Positions 52,701 through 60,705 of a stretch of DNA of 64,000 nt are shown here, piece by piece. The position numbers were made by a program, and so were the translations under genes. Each line of letters starts with the position of its first letter. The first letter of the stretch is position 1. The stretch lies in NCBI RefSeq assembly GCF_035593985.1, contig NZ_CP141587.1:930001-994000 (forward strand), written 5' to 3'. The notes beneath the pieces were generated by a model, which was not told the DNA's origin, did no database searches, and was given only the letters and a program-made list of their open reading frames with translations. This stretch comes from Sphingomonas sp. LY29. GTDB taxonomy: Bacteria; Pseudomonadota; Alphaproteobacteria; Sphingomonadales; Sphingomonadaceae.

Positions 52701-53118
52701 ACAGGTCAGCGAGCTTGGCGTGCCGGTGTCGATCGGCGCGCACGGGCAGCGCGAAGGCCTTGGCGCGCACTGGGACCTGTGGAGCTTCGCCCTCGGCGGA
52801 ATGACTCCGCTGCAGTCGCTCAAGACCGGCACGATCAACCCGGCGCGCGCGCTCGGCCTCGACAAGGACCTTGGCAGCGTCGAGCCTGGCAAGCTGGCCG
52901 ACCTCGTCATCCTCGACGCCAACCCGCTGGAGAACATCCGAAACTCGACTAGCGTCTCGATGACGATGGTCGGCGGCCGCCTGCTCGACCGTAATCTTCA
53001 GGTGGTTGCGGGCAATGTCCCGGGCAGCGCGTCGGGCTTCAAGCCCTTCTGGTTCCACGAGCAAGCCGGCGGAAGCTTCACTGCCGGCGCGAGCGTCGGA
53101 GTGCCACACCAAGACTGA
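49756..53118 (+). CDS. Exported beta-propeller (PD40) plus amidohydrolase protein
   Basis: A 1120-residue protein. Signal peptide ends near PTLAAQQ (about 22), followed by a Pro-rich linker. PD40/TolB-like repeats fill about residues 85-680: DVSPDGREIAFDLLGDIYTV, RYSPDGQEIAITSDRGGGDN, PAFSPDGRYLYFSDD. The last ~430 residues are an amidohydrolase: GKTIIPGLIDAHWHGPMGSD with the metal-binding DxHxH (here DAHWH), TIEHS and a late KLADLVILDANPLENIRN. The domain pair is a known architecture of metal-dependent hydrolases, usually assigned to peptides or cyclic amides. The substrate is unknown. The start at 49756 has the signal peptide immediately after. Confidence 0.85.
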   Translation: MRHISLLLGCSLFAVAVPTLAAQQPTPAPTPPVAPPIPQPGQAEPIQQDVPPGIAPAPGTAGLKGPKWNVNVPHGPGRTVPIDTRKGTWMSLDVSPDGREIAFDLLGDIYTVPIGGGEARAISTGHSWDMQPRYSPDGQEIAITSDRGGGDNIWTIRRDGSAPRQITKEDFRLLNQADWSPDGSFIVARKHFTSSRSLGAGEMWLYHRSGGDKGSGVQMTKARTKQKDTNEPAFSPDGRYLYFSDDATPGDTFEYSKDPNGQIYVIQRLDRQTGTIETYVDGPGGAIRPTPSPDGKTLAFIRRVRYKSTLMTMDIASGRITPVTDILDRDMQETWAVHGVYPGMSWTPDSKSIVFWAKGGIHRVDVASRAIFEIPFHVTGSRFVEDAVRQQKEVAPASFKTKMVRFATKSPDGSRTVYEALGNLWIADGNGANPRRLTRGAEMESYPTFSRDGRQIAYVGWTDDKAARIKVVSAGGGEGRVVTSEPGHYVEPAFSPDGSMITYRKTSDGFLTTPLYGRDPGLYVVPARGGAAKRVAKSGGQPMFGAANDRIFFTASGPEGKRLLKSVSLAGTDEVTHLVSQNAARFALSPDEQYVAWTERYQAYVTPFVRSGREIEIAPEGKALPQSRLSVDAGDWIHWSGNGRTLYWSQGPNLYGQNVGASNAFTGGKQAPAPLVAQLGIVAEQVKPSGRIALTGARIVTMRGDEVIEGGTVVIEGDRIISVGPTAAVSVPAGTRTIDVTGKTIIPGLIDAHWHGPMGSDLIVPQQNWVHAAALAYGVTTVHDPSNDTAEIFAAAEYQKAGKILGPRIFSTGTILYGATTPFTVEVNSLDDALSHLRRLQASGAWSVKSYNQPRREQRQMVIQAARQLGMEVVPEGGSLFEHNMTMIADGHTTIEHSLPVANVYDDVLQFWRGSGTAYTPTLIVAYGGAFGENWWYQKTKVWEEPILSRWVPRPLLDARSRRPVMYPDEENNLQSIANVARQVSELGVPVSIGAHGQREGLGAHWDLWSFALGGMTPLQSLKTGTINPARALGLDKDLGSVEPGKLADLVILDANPLENIRNSTSVSMTMVGGRLLDRNLQVVAGNVPGSASGFKPFWFHEQAGGSFTAGASVGVPHQD

Positions 53119-53126
53119 TCATTATC

Positions 53127-53184
53127 GTTTTTCGATATTGTCGATTGACAATAAGCGCAGATTGCATATTGTTTTTCGATATTG
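53127..53184 (+). promoter_or_regulatory. Promoter flanked by two GTTTTTCGATATTG direct repeats
   Basis: GTTTTTCGATATTG occurs at 53127-53140 and again at 53171-53184, 44 bases apart, about four helical turns. Between them lie TTGACA (53145-53150) and TATTGT (53167-53172), a promoter with a 16-base spacer. ATTGTC and GACAAT (53137-53152) form an inverted repeat across the -35. The layout fits autoregulation by the HTH protein of the next pair. Confidence 0.65.
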
Positions 53185-53200
53185 AGGATATCGGAGAACG

Positions 53201-53740
53201 ATGATGACCATCACCAGATCGAATTCGGACCCGTTGCTCACCACCGCGCGATACGTCCTTGGTGGGGCAATGGGTCTTTGCGCCTTTGCAACGACGATGA
53301 CCGCGATCGGTCTCGGCGCCGTGCTGACCGTCCAGCGGCAGGAGATGAACGACAAGCTGGCGCTCGAGGGCGTAGCGGACGGCGGCTATCTCGCGGTGGT
53401 CGCGGGTATGCTCCTGATCGGCGCGCTGCTTGCGCTGACGTTTCTCTTCCTGCGCGAACTCTTCCGCATCGTCGGGTCGGTGCGAATGGGCGACCCGTTC
53501 GTTCCGATCAATGCCGACCGGCTGCAGCGCATGGCGTGGATGAATCTCGTGATCCAGTTCCTCTTGGTTGCCGTGGCCTCGATTGCGGTCTGGTTCCGCA
53601 AGATGAGCACTGCCCTCCTCGCCGAGGACGCGCTTAACCTGGCCGTCGGCGCGACTCTGCTGACGCTGGTGCTCTTCATTCTGGCGCGGGTGTTCCGGGT
53701 CGGCGCGGCGATGCGCGAAGAGCTGGAAGGGACGATCTGA
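53201..53740 (+). CDS. DUF2975-family membrane protein
   Basis: A 179-residue protein with four hydrophobic segments, matching DUF2975: the segment LFRIVGSVRMGDPFVPINAD followed by RLQRMAWMNLVIQFL is characteristic. It overlaps the HTH gene by one base (TGATG). Such pairs are widespread; the membrane protein and its HTH partner are thought to act together in signalling, but the function is not established. The upstream repeats support autoregulation. Confidence 0.85.
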   Translation: MMTITRSNSDPLLTTARYVLGGAMGLCAFATTMTAIGLGAVLTVQRQEMNDKLALEGVADGGYLAVVAGMLLIGALLALTFLFLRELFRIVGSVRMGDPFVPINADRLQRMAWMNLVIQFLLVAVASIAVWFRKMSTALLAEDALNLAVGATLLTLVLFILARVFRVGAAMREELEGTI

Positions 53741-53949
53741 TGGCGATCATCGTCAAGCTCGACGACCGGCTTCACGAGCGGCGGATGACCCTCACCGAAC
53801 TTGCGGAGCGGGTCGACATCACGCTGGCCAACCTGTCGATCCTGAAGACCGGCAAGGCGCGCGCGATCCGCTTCTCCACGCTCGAGGCGATCTGCCGCGA
53901 ACTCGATTGTCAACCTGGCGACATATTGGCGTTCGACGCCACCGGTTGA
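53740..53949 (+). CDS. Small XRE-type HTH regulator (YozG-like)
   Basis: A 69-residue single-domain regulator. MAIIVKLDDRLHERRMTLTE and LAERVDITLANLSILKTGKA form the helix-turn-helix, and RFSTLEAICRELDCQPGDIL is the rest of the Cro/CI-type domain with the usual QPGDIL ending. It is the second gene of the DUF2975 pair, co-translated by TGATG. Expected to bind the repeats around the promoter at 53127-53184. Confidence 0.9.
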   Translation: MAIIVKLDDRLHERRMTLTELAERVDITLANLSILKTGKARAIRFSTLEAICRELDCQPGDILAFDATG

Positions 53950-54026
53950 GGCACGAGGCGGAACAATCTAGGGGGTTCGCGACTCTAAAATATCGATCGC
54001 CGGCCATCGGCGGCGGAAAGGTGAGG

Positions 54027-55289
54027 ATGAGCGAACCCCAAGCGCGCCCCAATCGGCCGGCGCTGGCCCTGCATGTGCCCGAGCCGGCGTATCGGCCGGG
54101 CGACGCGCCCGACTTCTCGTCGATCGTCGTCCCCGCTGCTGGCGAAGCGCCGCGGCCCGACGTCGGTGCCGACGCGAAGGAAACGCATCCGCTGACCAAC
54201 CACCTGGTGCGCGTGCTCGATGACGAAGGTCGCGCGACGGGGCCATGGGATCCGCGCCTCGACCCCGATACCCTGCGCAAGATGCTGACCGACATGAAGA
54301 CGGTCCGCGTGTTCGACGACCGAATGTATCGCGCGCAGCGGCAGGGGAAGACCAGTTTCTACATGAAGTGCACGGGTGAGGAGGCGATTGCGGTCGCCGC
54401 CGCCACCGCGATGGACCCCGAGGACATGCACTTCCCGACCTATCGCCAGCAGGGCCTGCTGGTCGCGCGCGGCTATCCGCTGCGCCAGATGATGTGCCAG
54501 ATTTACTCGAACGCGGGCGATACGCTGAAGGGTCGCCAGCTACCGATCATGTATTCGGACAAGAAGCACGGCTTCTTTTCCATCTCGGGCAACCTCGGCA
54601 CCCAATATCCGCAGGCGGTCGGCTGGGCGATGGCGAGCGCGATCAAGGGCGACAGCCGCATCGCGATGGGCTGGATCGGCGACGGCGCGACCGCGGAAGG
54701 CGACTTCCATTCAGCGCTGACCTTCGCCGCGGTCTACCAGGCGCCGGTGATCCTGGCGGTGGTCAACAACCAGTGGGCGATCTCCAGCTTCTCCGGAATC
54801 GCGGGCGCCGAGCAGGCGACCTTCGCTGCGCGCGCGGTCGGCTATGGCATCGCCGGCCTTCGCGTCGACGGCAATGATGCGCTCGCGGTCTATGCGGCAG
54901 TGCGCTGGGCATCGGAGCGGGCGCGGACCAACAGCGGACCGACGCTGATCGAGTTCTTCACCTATCGCGCCGAGGGGCATTCCACCTCCGACGATCCGAC
55001 CGGATATCGACCCGCCGGCGAAGCGCAGGCGTGGCCGCTGGGCGATCCGATCGCGCGGCTGAAGGCGCATCTGGTCGCGCTGGGCGAGTGGGACGACGAG
55101 CGCGACGCAGCGCTCGACAAGGAAATCGACGCCACGGTCCGCGCCGCGCAAAAGGATGCGGAAAAACAGGGCATCCTTCCCGAACAGGGCCGCGACAACA
55201 TCGCGGGCATGTTCGACGACGTTTATGCCGAGGTGCCGTGGCACATCGCCGAGCAGCGCGAAGAAATCCTGGAAGAGGCGCGCGGCTGA
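54027..55289 (+). CDS. bkdA1: Branched-chain 2-oxoacid dehydrogenase E1 alpha subunit
   Basis: A 420-residue thiamine-diphosphate subunit. The TPP motif starts at IGDGATAEGDFHSALTFAAV and ends with NNQWAIS. MKCTGEEAIAVAAATAMDPE and the phosphorylation-loop-like EGHSTSDDPTGYRP are typical of BCKDH E1alpha. It decarboxylates the keto acids from Val, Leu and Ile. The ATG at 54027 gives the expected N-terminus (MSEPQARPNRPALALHVPEP). The stop overlaps the E1beta start (TGATG). Confidence 0.94.
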   Translation: MSEPQARPNRPALALHVPEPAYRPGDAPDFSSIVVPAAGEAPRPDVGADAKETHPLTNHLVRVLDDEGRATGPWDPRLDPDTLRKMLTDMKTVRVFDDRMYRAQRQGKTSFYMKCTGEEAIAVAAATAMDPEDMHFPTYRQQGLLVARGYPLRQMMCQIYSNAGDTLKGRQLPIMYSDKKHGFFSISGNLGTQYPQAVGWAMASAIKGDSRIAMGWIGDGATAEGDFHSALTFAAVYQAPVILAVVNNQWAISSFSGIAGAEQATFAARAVGYGIAGLRVDGNDALAVYAAVRWASERARTNSGPTLIEFFTYRAEGHSTSDDPTGYRPAGEAQAWPLGDPIARLKAHLVALGEWDDERDAALDKEIDATVRAAQKDAEKQGILPEQGRDNIAGMFDDVYAEVPWHIAEQREEILEEARG

Positions 55290-56302
55290 TGGCGACGATG
55301 AACATGATCCAGGCGATCAACGACGCTCACCGCGTGATGATGGCCAAGGACGAGAGCGTCGTCGTCTATGGCGAAGACGTCGGCTATTTCGGCGGCGTGT
55401 TTCGCGCGACGGAAGGCCTGCAAAAGCAGTTCGGCAAGACCCGCGCCTTCGACGCGCCGATTTCCGAGGGCGGGATCGTCGGCACTGCGGTGGGCATGGC
55501 GGCCTATGGCCTGAAGCCCGTGATCGAGATCCAGTTCGCCGACTACATCTACCCCGGCTACGACCAGATCGTCAGCGAGGTCGCCAAGATGCGCTATCGC
55601 ACCGCGGGCGAATGGACTATGCCGATGGTCATCCGCTCCCCCTACGGCGGCGGCATTTTCGGCGGGCAGACGCACAGCCAGAGCCCCGAAGCGCTGTTCA
55701 CCCACGTCGCCGGCCTGAAAACGGTGATCCCGTCGAACCCGCACGACGCGAAGGGCCTGCTGATCGCGGCGATCGAGGATCCCGATCCGGTGATCTTCTT
55801 CGAGCCCAAGCGCATCTACAACGGCCCGTTCGACGGACATCACGACCGCCCGGTCACGCCGTGGGCGAAGCGCGAGGAAGCGCAGGTCCCTGACGGCCAC
55901 TTCACCGTGCCGCTCGGCAAGGCCGCGATCGTCCGCCCGGGCGAGGCGCTGACCGTGCTGACCTATGGCACCATGGTCCACGTCGCGCGTGCCGCTGTCG
56001 AGGAGAATGGCATCGACGCCGAGGTCATCGACCTGCGCACGTTGCTTCCGCTCGATATCGAAGCGATCGAGGAAAGCGTGAAGAAGACCGGCCGCTGCCT
56101 CGTGGTGCAGGAAGCGACGCGCACCTGCGGTTACGGCGCCGAGCTTGCCGCGCTGGTGCAGGAGCGCTGCTTCTATCACCTCGAGGCGCCGGTGATCCGC
56201 GTGGCGGGTCCCGATACCCCTTATCCGCATGCCTACGAATGGGCCTATTTCCCGGGGCCGAAGCGCCTCAAGGCCGCTCTCAAGAAAGTGATGGAGTCCT
56301 AA
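55289..56302 (+). CDS. bkdA2: Branched-chain 2-oxoacid dehydrogenase E1 beta subunit
   Basis: A 337-residue transketolase-type beta subunit. VVVYGEDVGYFGGVFRATEG and FDAPISEGGIVGTAVGMAAY contain the conserved glutamate that activates TPP. IEIQFADYIYPGYDQIVSEV follows. It completes the E1 alpha2-beta2 heterotetramer. It overlaps both neighbours by start/stop codons, so the three subunits are translated in order. Confidence 0.95.
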   Translation: MATMNMIQAINDAHRVMMAKDESVVVYGEDVGYFGGVFRATEGLQKQFGKTRAFDAPISEGGIVGTAVGMAAYGLKPVIEIQFADYIYPGYDQIVSEVAKMRYRTAGEWTMPMVIRSPYGGGIFGGQTHSQSPEALFTHVAGLKTVIPSNPHDAKGLLIAAIEDPDPVIFFEPKRIYNGPFDGHHDRPVTPWAKREEAQVPDGHFTVPLGKAAIVRPGEALTVLTYGTMVHVARAAVEENGIDAEVIDLRTLLPLDIEAIEESVKKTGRCLVVQEATRTCGYGAELAALVQERCFYHLEAPVIRVAGPDTPYPHAYEWAYFPGPKRLKAALKKVMES

Positions 56303-57603
56303 TGGCGACCTATCAGTTCAAGCTCCCCGACATCGGCGAAGGCATTGCCGAGGCCGAGATCGTCGCATGGCACATCGCGGTCGGCGACCGGGTCGAAGAA
56401 GACCAGCAGCTCGCCGATATGATGACCGACAAGGCGACGGTCGAAATGGAAAGCCCGGTCGCGGGCACCGTGACCAAGTTGGCCGGCGAAGTCGGCGACC
56501 AGATCGCGATCGGGTCGGTGCTGGTCGAGATCGAGACCGAAGGCACCGCCGCCGCGCCCGAAAGCCGCGACGAGCAGCCGCTTGGTGACGGTGCGGTCGT
56601 CGCTACCGAGGCGCAGGAGGAAGCGATTCCGACCAGCGCGACGGAGGAAGCGCCTACCCCGCCGGCACCAGCGCCTGCAACCGCGCCTGCACCGGTCGCA
56701 CCTCGCGCCGAATCTGCGCCGACGCCTGTGACCGATCATGCCGAAGCAGCGAAGGTGCTCGCCTCGCCGGCAGTGCGCCAGCGTGCGCGCGACCTGGGCA
56801 TCGACCTGGGCGACGTGAAGATCGCAAGCGATCGCATCCGCCACGCCGACCTCGATGCGTATTTGCTCTATCATGGCGGTGGCGTCAGCCACGGCGGCGG
56901 CGCCAAGCGCGCCGACGAGACGATCAAGGTCGTCGGGCTTCGTCGCAAGATCGCGGAGAATATGCAGGAGGCCAAGCGCCGCATACCCCACTTCACGCTG
57001 GTCGAAGAGTTTGACGTCACCGACCTGGAAGAGACTCGCGCGATGATGAATCGCGATCGCGGCGACAATCCCAAGCTGACGTTGCTCCCATTCCTCATCA
57101 CCGCGATGGGCAAGGCGCTGGTCGATTGGCCGATGCTCAACGCGACCTTCGACGACGATGCCATGCAGCTGACCCGTCACGGGTCGATGCACCTTGGCAT
57201 GGCGACGCAGACTCCCGGCGGCCTGATGGTCCCCGTCATTCGCGACGCGCAATCCAGGAACGTGTGGCAACTCGCACGCGAGGTCGCGCGGCTTGCCGAT
57301 GCGGCCAAGTCGGGCAAGGCCTCACGCGACGAACTCAGCGGATCGACGATCACTTTGTCGAGCCTCGGCCCGATGGGCGGCGTCACCTCGACCCCGGTCA
57401 TCAACCGGCCCGAAGTCGCGATCATCGCGGTCAACAAGCTGCGCGAAATGCCGGTGATCGTCGATGGCGACCTGGAAGCGCGCAAGCTGATGAACCTCAG
57501 CCTCAGCTGCGACCATCGCGTCGTCGATGGCTGGGACGCGGCGAACTTCCTGCAGACGATGAAGTCCTACATCGAAAACCCGCTGCGGTTGCTGAGCGCC
57601 TGA
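56302..57603 (+). CDS. bkdB: Branched-chain 2-oxoacid dehydrogenase E2 (dihydrolipoyl acyltransferase)
   Basis: A 433-residue E2. A single lipoyl domain opens the protein, with lipoylated K44 in MTDKATVEME. An Ala/Pro linker (about 90-150) precedes the E3/E1-binding domain (VLASPAVRQRARDLGIDLGD). The catalytic acyltransferase domain ends with the active-site His in LSLSCDHRVVDGWDAANF. It transfers branched acyl groups from lipoate to CoA. No E3 gene (lpd) follows, so E3 must be shared from another locus. Confidence 0.95.
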   Translation: MATYQFKLPDIGEGIAEAEIVAWHIAVGDRVEEDQQLADMMTDKATVEMESPVAGTVTKLAGEVGDQIAIGSVLVEIETEGTAAAPESRDEQPLGDGAVVATEAQEEAIPTSATEEAPTPPAPAPATAPAPVAPRAESAPTPVTDHAEAAKVLASPAVRQRARDLGIDLGDVKIASDRIRHADLDAYLLYHGGGVSHGGGAKRADETIKVVGLRRKIAENMQEAKRRIPHFTLVEEFDVTDLEETRAMMNRDRGDNPKLTLLPFLITAMGKALVDWPMLNATFDDDAMQLTRHGSMHLGMATQTPGGLMVPVIRDAQSRNVWQLAREVARLADAAKSGKASRDELSGSTITLSSLGPMGGVTSTPVINRPEVAIIAVNKLREMPVIVDGDLEARKLMNLSLSCDHRVVDGWDAANFLQTMKSYIENPLRLLSA

Positions 57604-58457
57604 TGTCCCGCGCGGGGTCGGCGTCGCTGGCGCTCGGCACCTGCGCGGTCGCCGCCGGCGCGGCGTTCCTGTGGGACGTCGGCGCCCTGCCCGGCATGGC
57701 CAGCAGAAACGCCGCGGCCTTTGTCGTCGGGTTGGCTCTCGGGTGGGGCTCTCACGCTCTTGCTCGCCGGCATTGGGGCGCCGCGGCGCTGTTCGCGCTT
57801 GGCACCGTCGTCCTTGCGCTGGTTCTGTTGGTCGGGGCCGAGGTCGACGGCGTTCGCCGCTGGCTCCCGCTCGGCCCGTTCGATGTCCAGCCCGCGCTGA
57901 TGCTGGTGCCGCTGCTGCTGGCGATCGCTGCCAGCCGCGAAGGCCGCCACTGGCGTGCGCTGATCCTGCTGCCGATGGCGCTGGTGGCTCTGCAGCCGGA
58001 CGCGGCGACCTTGTCCGCGCTGGCCGCCGGAATGGTCGCGCTGATGGTCCACGCCAGTGTCCATTCGCGTCGCGGCTGGTCGCGGCGGCGCACCTCGATC
58101 GCGGTCGGCGCTTTGTTCGTGACTGTCGTCGGGATTGTCGTTGCAGGGATCCGCACCCCGCCCCCGGTCGCGTTTGTCGAAGGGACGATCGAGATTGCGC
58201 GGTTGAGCGGGACGCCCGCCATCCTGCTGCATCTTGCCGCGGTCGCGCTGATGATCGCCGCGCTCGCGGCGAGCGGCGATGCGGACGGCATCGCGCTTGC
58301 GGCTTATTTCACCGTCGCGGCGGTCGTCGCGGCATTCTGGGCGTTCCCGATGCCCGTCGCCGGCGCCGCGCCTAGCCACCTGGTCGGCTTCGGCCTGGCG
58401 CTTGGGTGGGTCGCGACGGGACGGCGACGCGCCGCCCCGTTCGGCCCTCCGTCCTAG
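57603..58457 (+). CDS. SEDS-like (FtsW/RodA-related) truncated membrane protein
   Basis: A 284-residue protein with about eight hydrophobic segments. VDGVRRWLPLGPFDVQPALM is close to the SEDS pattern G-x-x-R-W-x-x-L-G-x-x-x-x-Q-P. LPMALVALQPDAATLSALAA resembles the second SEDS motif Q-P-D-x-G-T. The usual glycine-threonine and the downstream catalytic-loop residues of FtsW/RodA are missing or changed, and the protein is shorter (usual about 370-400). It overlaps bkdB by TGATG, so it is expressed with the dehydrogenase. Whether it is a functional glycosyltransferase is doubtful. Confidence 0.65.
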   Translation: MSRAGSASLALGTCAVAAGAAFLWDVGALPGMASRNAAAFVVGLALGWGSHALARRHWGAAALFALGTVVLALVLLVGAEVDGVRRWLPLGPFDVQPALMLVPLLLAIAASREGRHWRALILLPMALVALQPDAATLSALAAGMVALMVHASVHSRRGWSRRRTSIAVGALFVTVVGIVVAGIRTPPPVAFVEGTIEIARLSGTPAILLHLAAVALMIAALAASGDADGIALAAYFTVAAVVAAFWAFPMPVAGAAPSHLVGFGLALGWVATGRRRAAPFGPPS

Positions 58458-59002
58458 GCGGCTAGCCGCTCGACTTCGAGGAGGCCGTTGGCGATCCCGG
58501 CGTCGCGCTGTTCGGGTCCGACCGCGATCCCGTCGGCGTGGACGAATTCGGGCACGATACCGATGAAGCCGAACGCCGCCTGAAGGTAGCTCTTCACATG
58601 TTCGAAAGCGTTGCCGTCATCGTAGAAACCGCCGCGCGAGATGGCGACGATGACGCGCTTGTCGCCGACGAGGCCTTCGGGCTTGCCTTCGGCGCTGTAC
58701 TGGAAAGTCGTGCCCGCGACGAGGATCCGGTCGATCCACGCCTTGAGCTGGCTGGGAACGGTGAAATTGTACATCGGCGCACCGACCACGATCGTGTCGG
58801 CGTCCATGAACTCGGCGAGGATGTCGGCATCGCCCGATCCGCCCAGCGTGAAGTGCGCCAGCGGCGTCGCGACGAGATCGCGCTGGACGACGCGCTGATC
58901 GAGGTTCTGCGAGACGAGTTGGTCGGTGATGGCACCGGTCAACTGGCGGCTGACGCTGACGTCGCCGGTAATGCTGCTGTCGATCTTGAGGATGGTCATC
59001 AT
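58454..59002 (-). CDS. FMN-dependent NADH-azoreductase family flavoprotein
   Basis: A 182-residue flavodoxin-like protein. ILKIDSSITGDVSVSRQLT begins the FMN-binding fold. ADTIVVGAPMYNFTVPSQLK and WIDRILVAGTTFQYSAEGKP carry the AzoR signatures. It reduces quinones and azo compounds with NAD(P)H. It is divergent from the HxlR regulator, which probably controls it. The start is one of two adjacent ATGs (59002 or 58999). The 3' end overlaps the SEDS-like gene's end by four bases. Confidence 0.9.
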   Translation of the reverse strand: MMTILKIDSSITGDVSVSRQLTGAITDQLVSQNLDQRVVQRDLVATPLAHFTLGGSGDADILAEFMDADTIVVGAPMYNFTVPSQLKAWIDRILVAGTTFQYSAEGKPEGLVGDKRVIVAISRGGFYDDGNAFEHVKSYLQAAFGFIGIVPEFVHADGIAVGPEQRDAGIANGLLEVERLAA

Positions 59003-59050
59003 CTGGTCCTTGGTATTGATTTGTGCCTGAGACGCTTTAAGTAACCGGGC

Positions 59051-59494
59051 ATGGACCAGCTACAAGACGGCATTAATTTGTTCGCTAGGCACAGCGATGT
59101 GCCTGCCCCCGCCGAGGCCAAGGATGCGAATATTTCGCACGACAGCAGCGCTTGTCGGCGCGTCACCCCCGTGCTCAACCGGGTAGGCGACAAGTGGAGC
59201 ATGCAGATCGTGATGGCACTGGCCAACGGACCGCAGCGTTTTTCCGAACTGAAGCGCGCCATCGATGGCGTGTCGCAGCGGATGCTGACGCTGTCGCTGC
59301 GCGGGCTTGAGCGCGACGGACTGATCTCGCGCCACGTGACGCCGACGATTCCGCCGCGGGTCGATTACGAACTCACCGACTTGGGAGTCTCGCTTCGCGA
59401 GCCGGTCAACGCACTCGGCCAGTGGGCGACCGAACATATCGACTGCATCCGCGCCGCACAGGCGCGGTTCGACGCCAAGGCCGATTCGGACTGA
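59051..59494 (+). CDS. HxlR-family transcriptional regulator
   Basis: A 147-residue winged-helix protein with an N-terminal extension. SSACRRVTPVLNRVGDKWSM holds C35, the cysteine often used to sense quinones or electrophiles, followed by RFSELKRAIDGVSQRMLTLS and LRGLERDGLISRHVTPTIPP. It is divergent from azoreductase with a 48-base gap, the usual regulator-target arrangement for detoxification of reactive electrophiles. Confidence 0.9.
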   Translation: MDQLQDGINLFARHSDVPAPAEAKDANISHDSSACRRVTPVLNRVGDKWSMQIVMALANGPQRFSELKRAIDGVSQRMLTLSLRGLERDGLISRHVTPTIPPRVDYELTDLGVSLREPVNALGQWATEHIDCIRAAQARFDAKADSD

Positions 59495-59532
59495 CCGGGA
59501 CGCCGCCACTCGATCGCACGGCCGCCGAAGAG

Positions 59533-60666
59533 GTGGCGCGTCGAGGTGTGGCGGCCCTTGAGGGCGGAGATGGCGCGGCGGCCCGTGAGGCATTTTCGTC
59601 GCTGATCGATGCAGGCTTCGGCACCGTCCCGATGCGGCTGATGCTGGTTCGCGCCTGCAAGTTCGAAGGTAATCTGGAGTGCGAGGCGGCGGCGCTCGAT
59701 GCGCTGCTGGAGGCCAGCCCCGACAATTTGAGCGGCCTGCTCCTTCGCGCCGATTGCCACCGTCGATCCGAAAACCCCCGTGCGACCGCTGCCTTTTTCC
59801 AGCGCGCCCTCGATCGCGCCCGATCGCTCGGGCCACAGTCGCCGGAGATCGTTGCCGACCTTCGCTCCGCACAAGATTATATCAATGCCCAGGCGCGCGA
59901 ATTCAGCCAGTCGATCCGCGATGCCGTCGCGACGCTCGATCGGGCGGATGGCCTACGGCTTTCGCACACGGTCGAAATATTGAATGGCGAACGCGACATT
60001 CATCCTCAGCAACCCAGCGTTCTCTACGTCCCCTACCTGCTTCAGCGGCAATATTTCGAGCGCGACGAATTTGAATGGGCTGCCGCCTTGGAAGACGAAA
60101 CCACGGCGATACATGACGAGCTGGCTGCGCTGCTCGAAGCGGACGCCGAGTTCCGGCCCTACGTCGAGGCCGAGGCGGACCGGCCGCGCAAGGACTTTGC
60201 CGGTCTGCTCGACGATCCCAGCTGGAGCGCTTTCTATCTGTGGAAGGATGGCGCGCTGGTCGAGGAGAATGCCGCGCGATGCCCCCGGACCGTGGCCGCG
60301 CTGGGAATAGTCCCGCTGAGCCGCATCGGCTCGCGGACCCCGTCGGTGCTCTTTTCGATGCTCCGACCGGGCGCGCATATTCCGCCGCATCATGGCATGC
60401 TCAACAGCCGCCTCATCTGCCACCTGCCGCTGATCGTGCCTGCCGGCTGCTGGCTGCGGGTCGGCAACGAACGCCGCGAAGTCGAGGCCGGGCGGATGAT
60501 GATCTTCGACGACAGCATCGAACATGAAGCGAAGAACGAGAGCGACCAGACGCGCATCATCCTGTTGTTCGACATCTGGCGGCCCGAACTCAGCGAGCAT
60601 GAGCGCACCGGTATCTCCGCCATCTTCGACGCGATCGACCGCTTCAGCGGCCTGCCCGACGCCTAG
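59533..60666 (+). CDS. Aspartyl/asparaginyl beta-hydroxylase family protein with TPR-like N-terminus
   Basis: About 377 residues from a GTG at 59533. The frame is open from 59422, overlapping HxlR, and a CTG at 59491 overlapping its stop is another option, so the start is uncertain. Residues 1-110 look TPR-like (AAREAFSSLIDAGFGTVPMR, LLLRADCHRRSENPRATAAF). The C-terminal AspH domain has the iron-binding histidines in HIPPHHGMLNSRLICHLPL and in DDSIEHEAKNESDQTRI. The family hydroxylates Asp/Asn or lipid-linked substrates with 2-oxoglutarate, and in bacteria some members act on lipid A. Confidence 0.78.
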   Translation: MARRGVAALEGGDGAAAREAFSSLIDAGFGTVPMRLMLVRACKFEGNLECEAAALDALLEASPDNLSGLLLRADCHRRSENPRATAAFFQRALDRARSLGPQSPEIVADLRSAQDYINAQAREFSQSIRDAVATLDRADGLRLSHTVEILNGERDIHPQQPSVLYVPYLLQRQYFERDEFEWAAALEDETTAIHDELAALLEADAEFRPYVEAEADRPRKDFAGLLDDPSWSAFYLWKDGALVEENAARCPRTVAALGIVPLSRIGSRTPSVLFSMLRPGAHIPPHHGMLNSRLICHLPLIVPAGCWLRVGNERREVEAGRMMIFDDSIEHEAKNESDQTRIILLFDIWRPELSEHERTGISAIFDAIDRFSGLPDA

Positions 60667-60705
60667 GCGCTTGCACCCGCGCGGCGAGGCTTTACGGCAG
60701 CGGGA

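Noticed and set aside
49666..53112. Very long minus-strand open frame (1148 codons) opposite the PD40/amidohydrolase gene
   Set aside because: It is a codon-bias shadow of the plus-strand gene. The translation is Arg/Ala/His-rich with no recognisable domain, while the plus strand has a signal peptide and clear PD40/amidohydrolase motifs.
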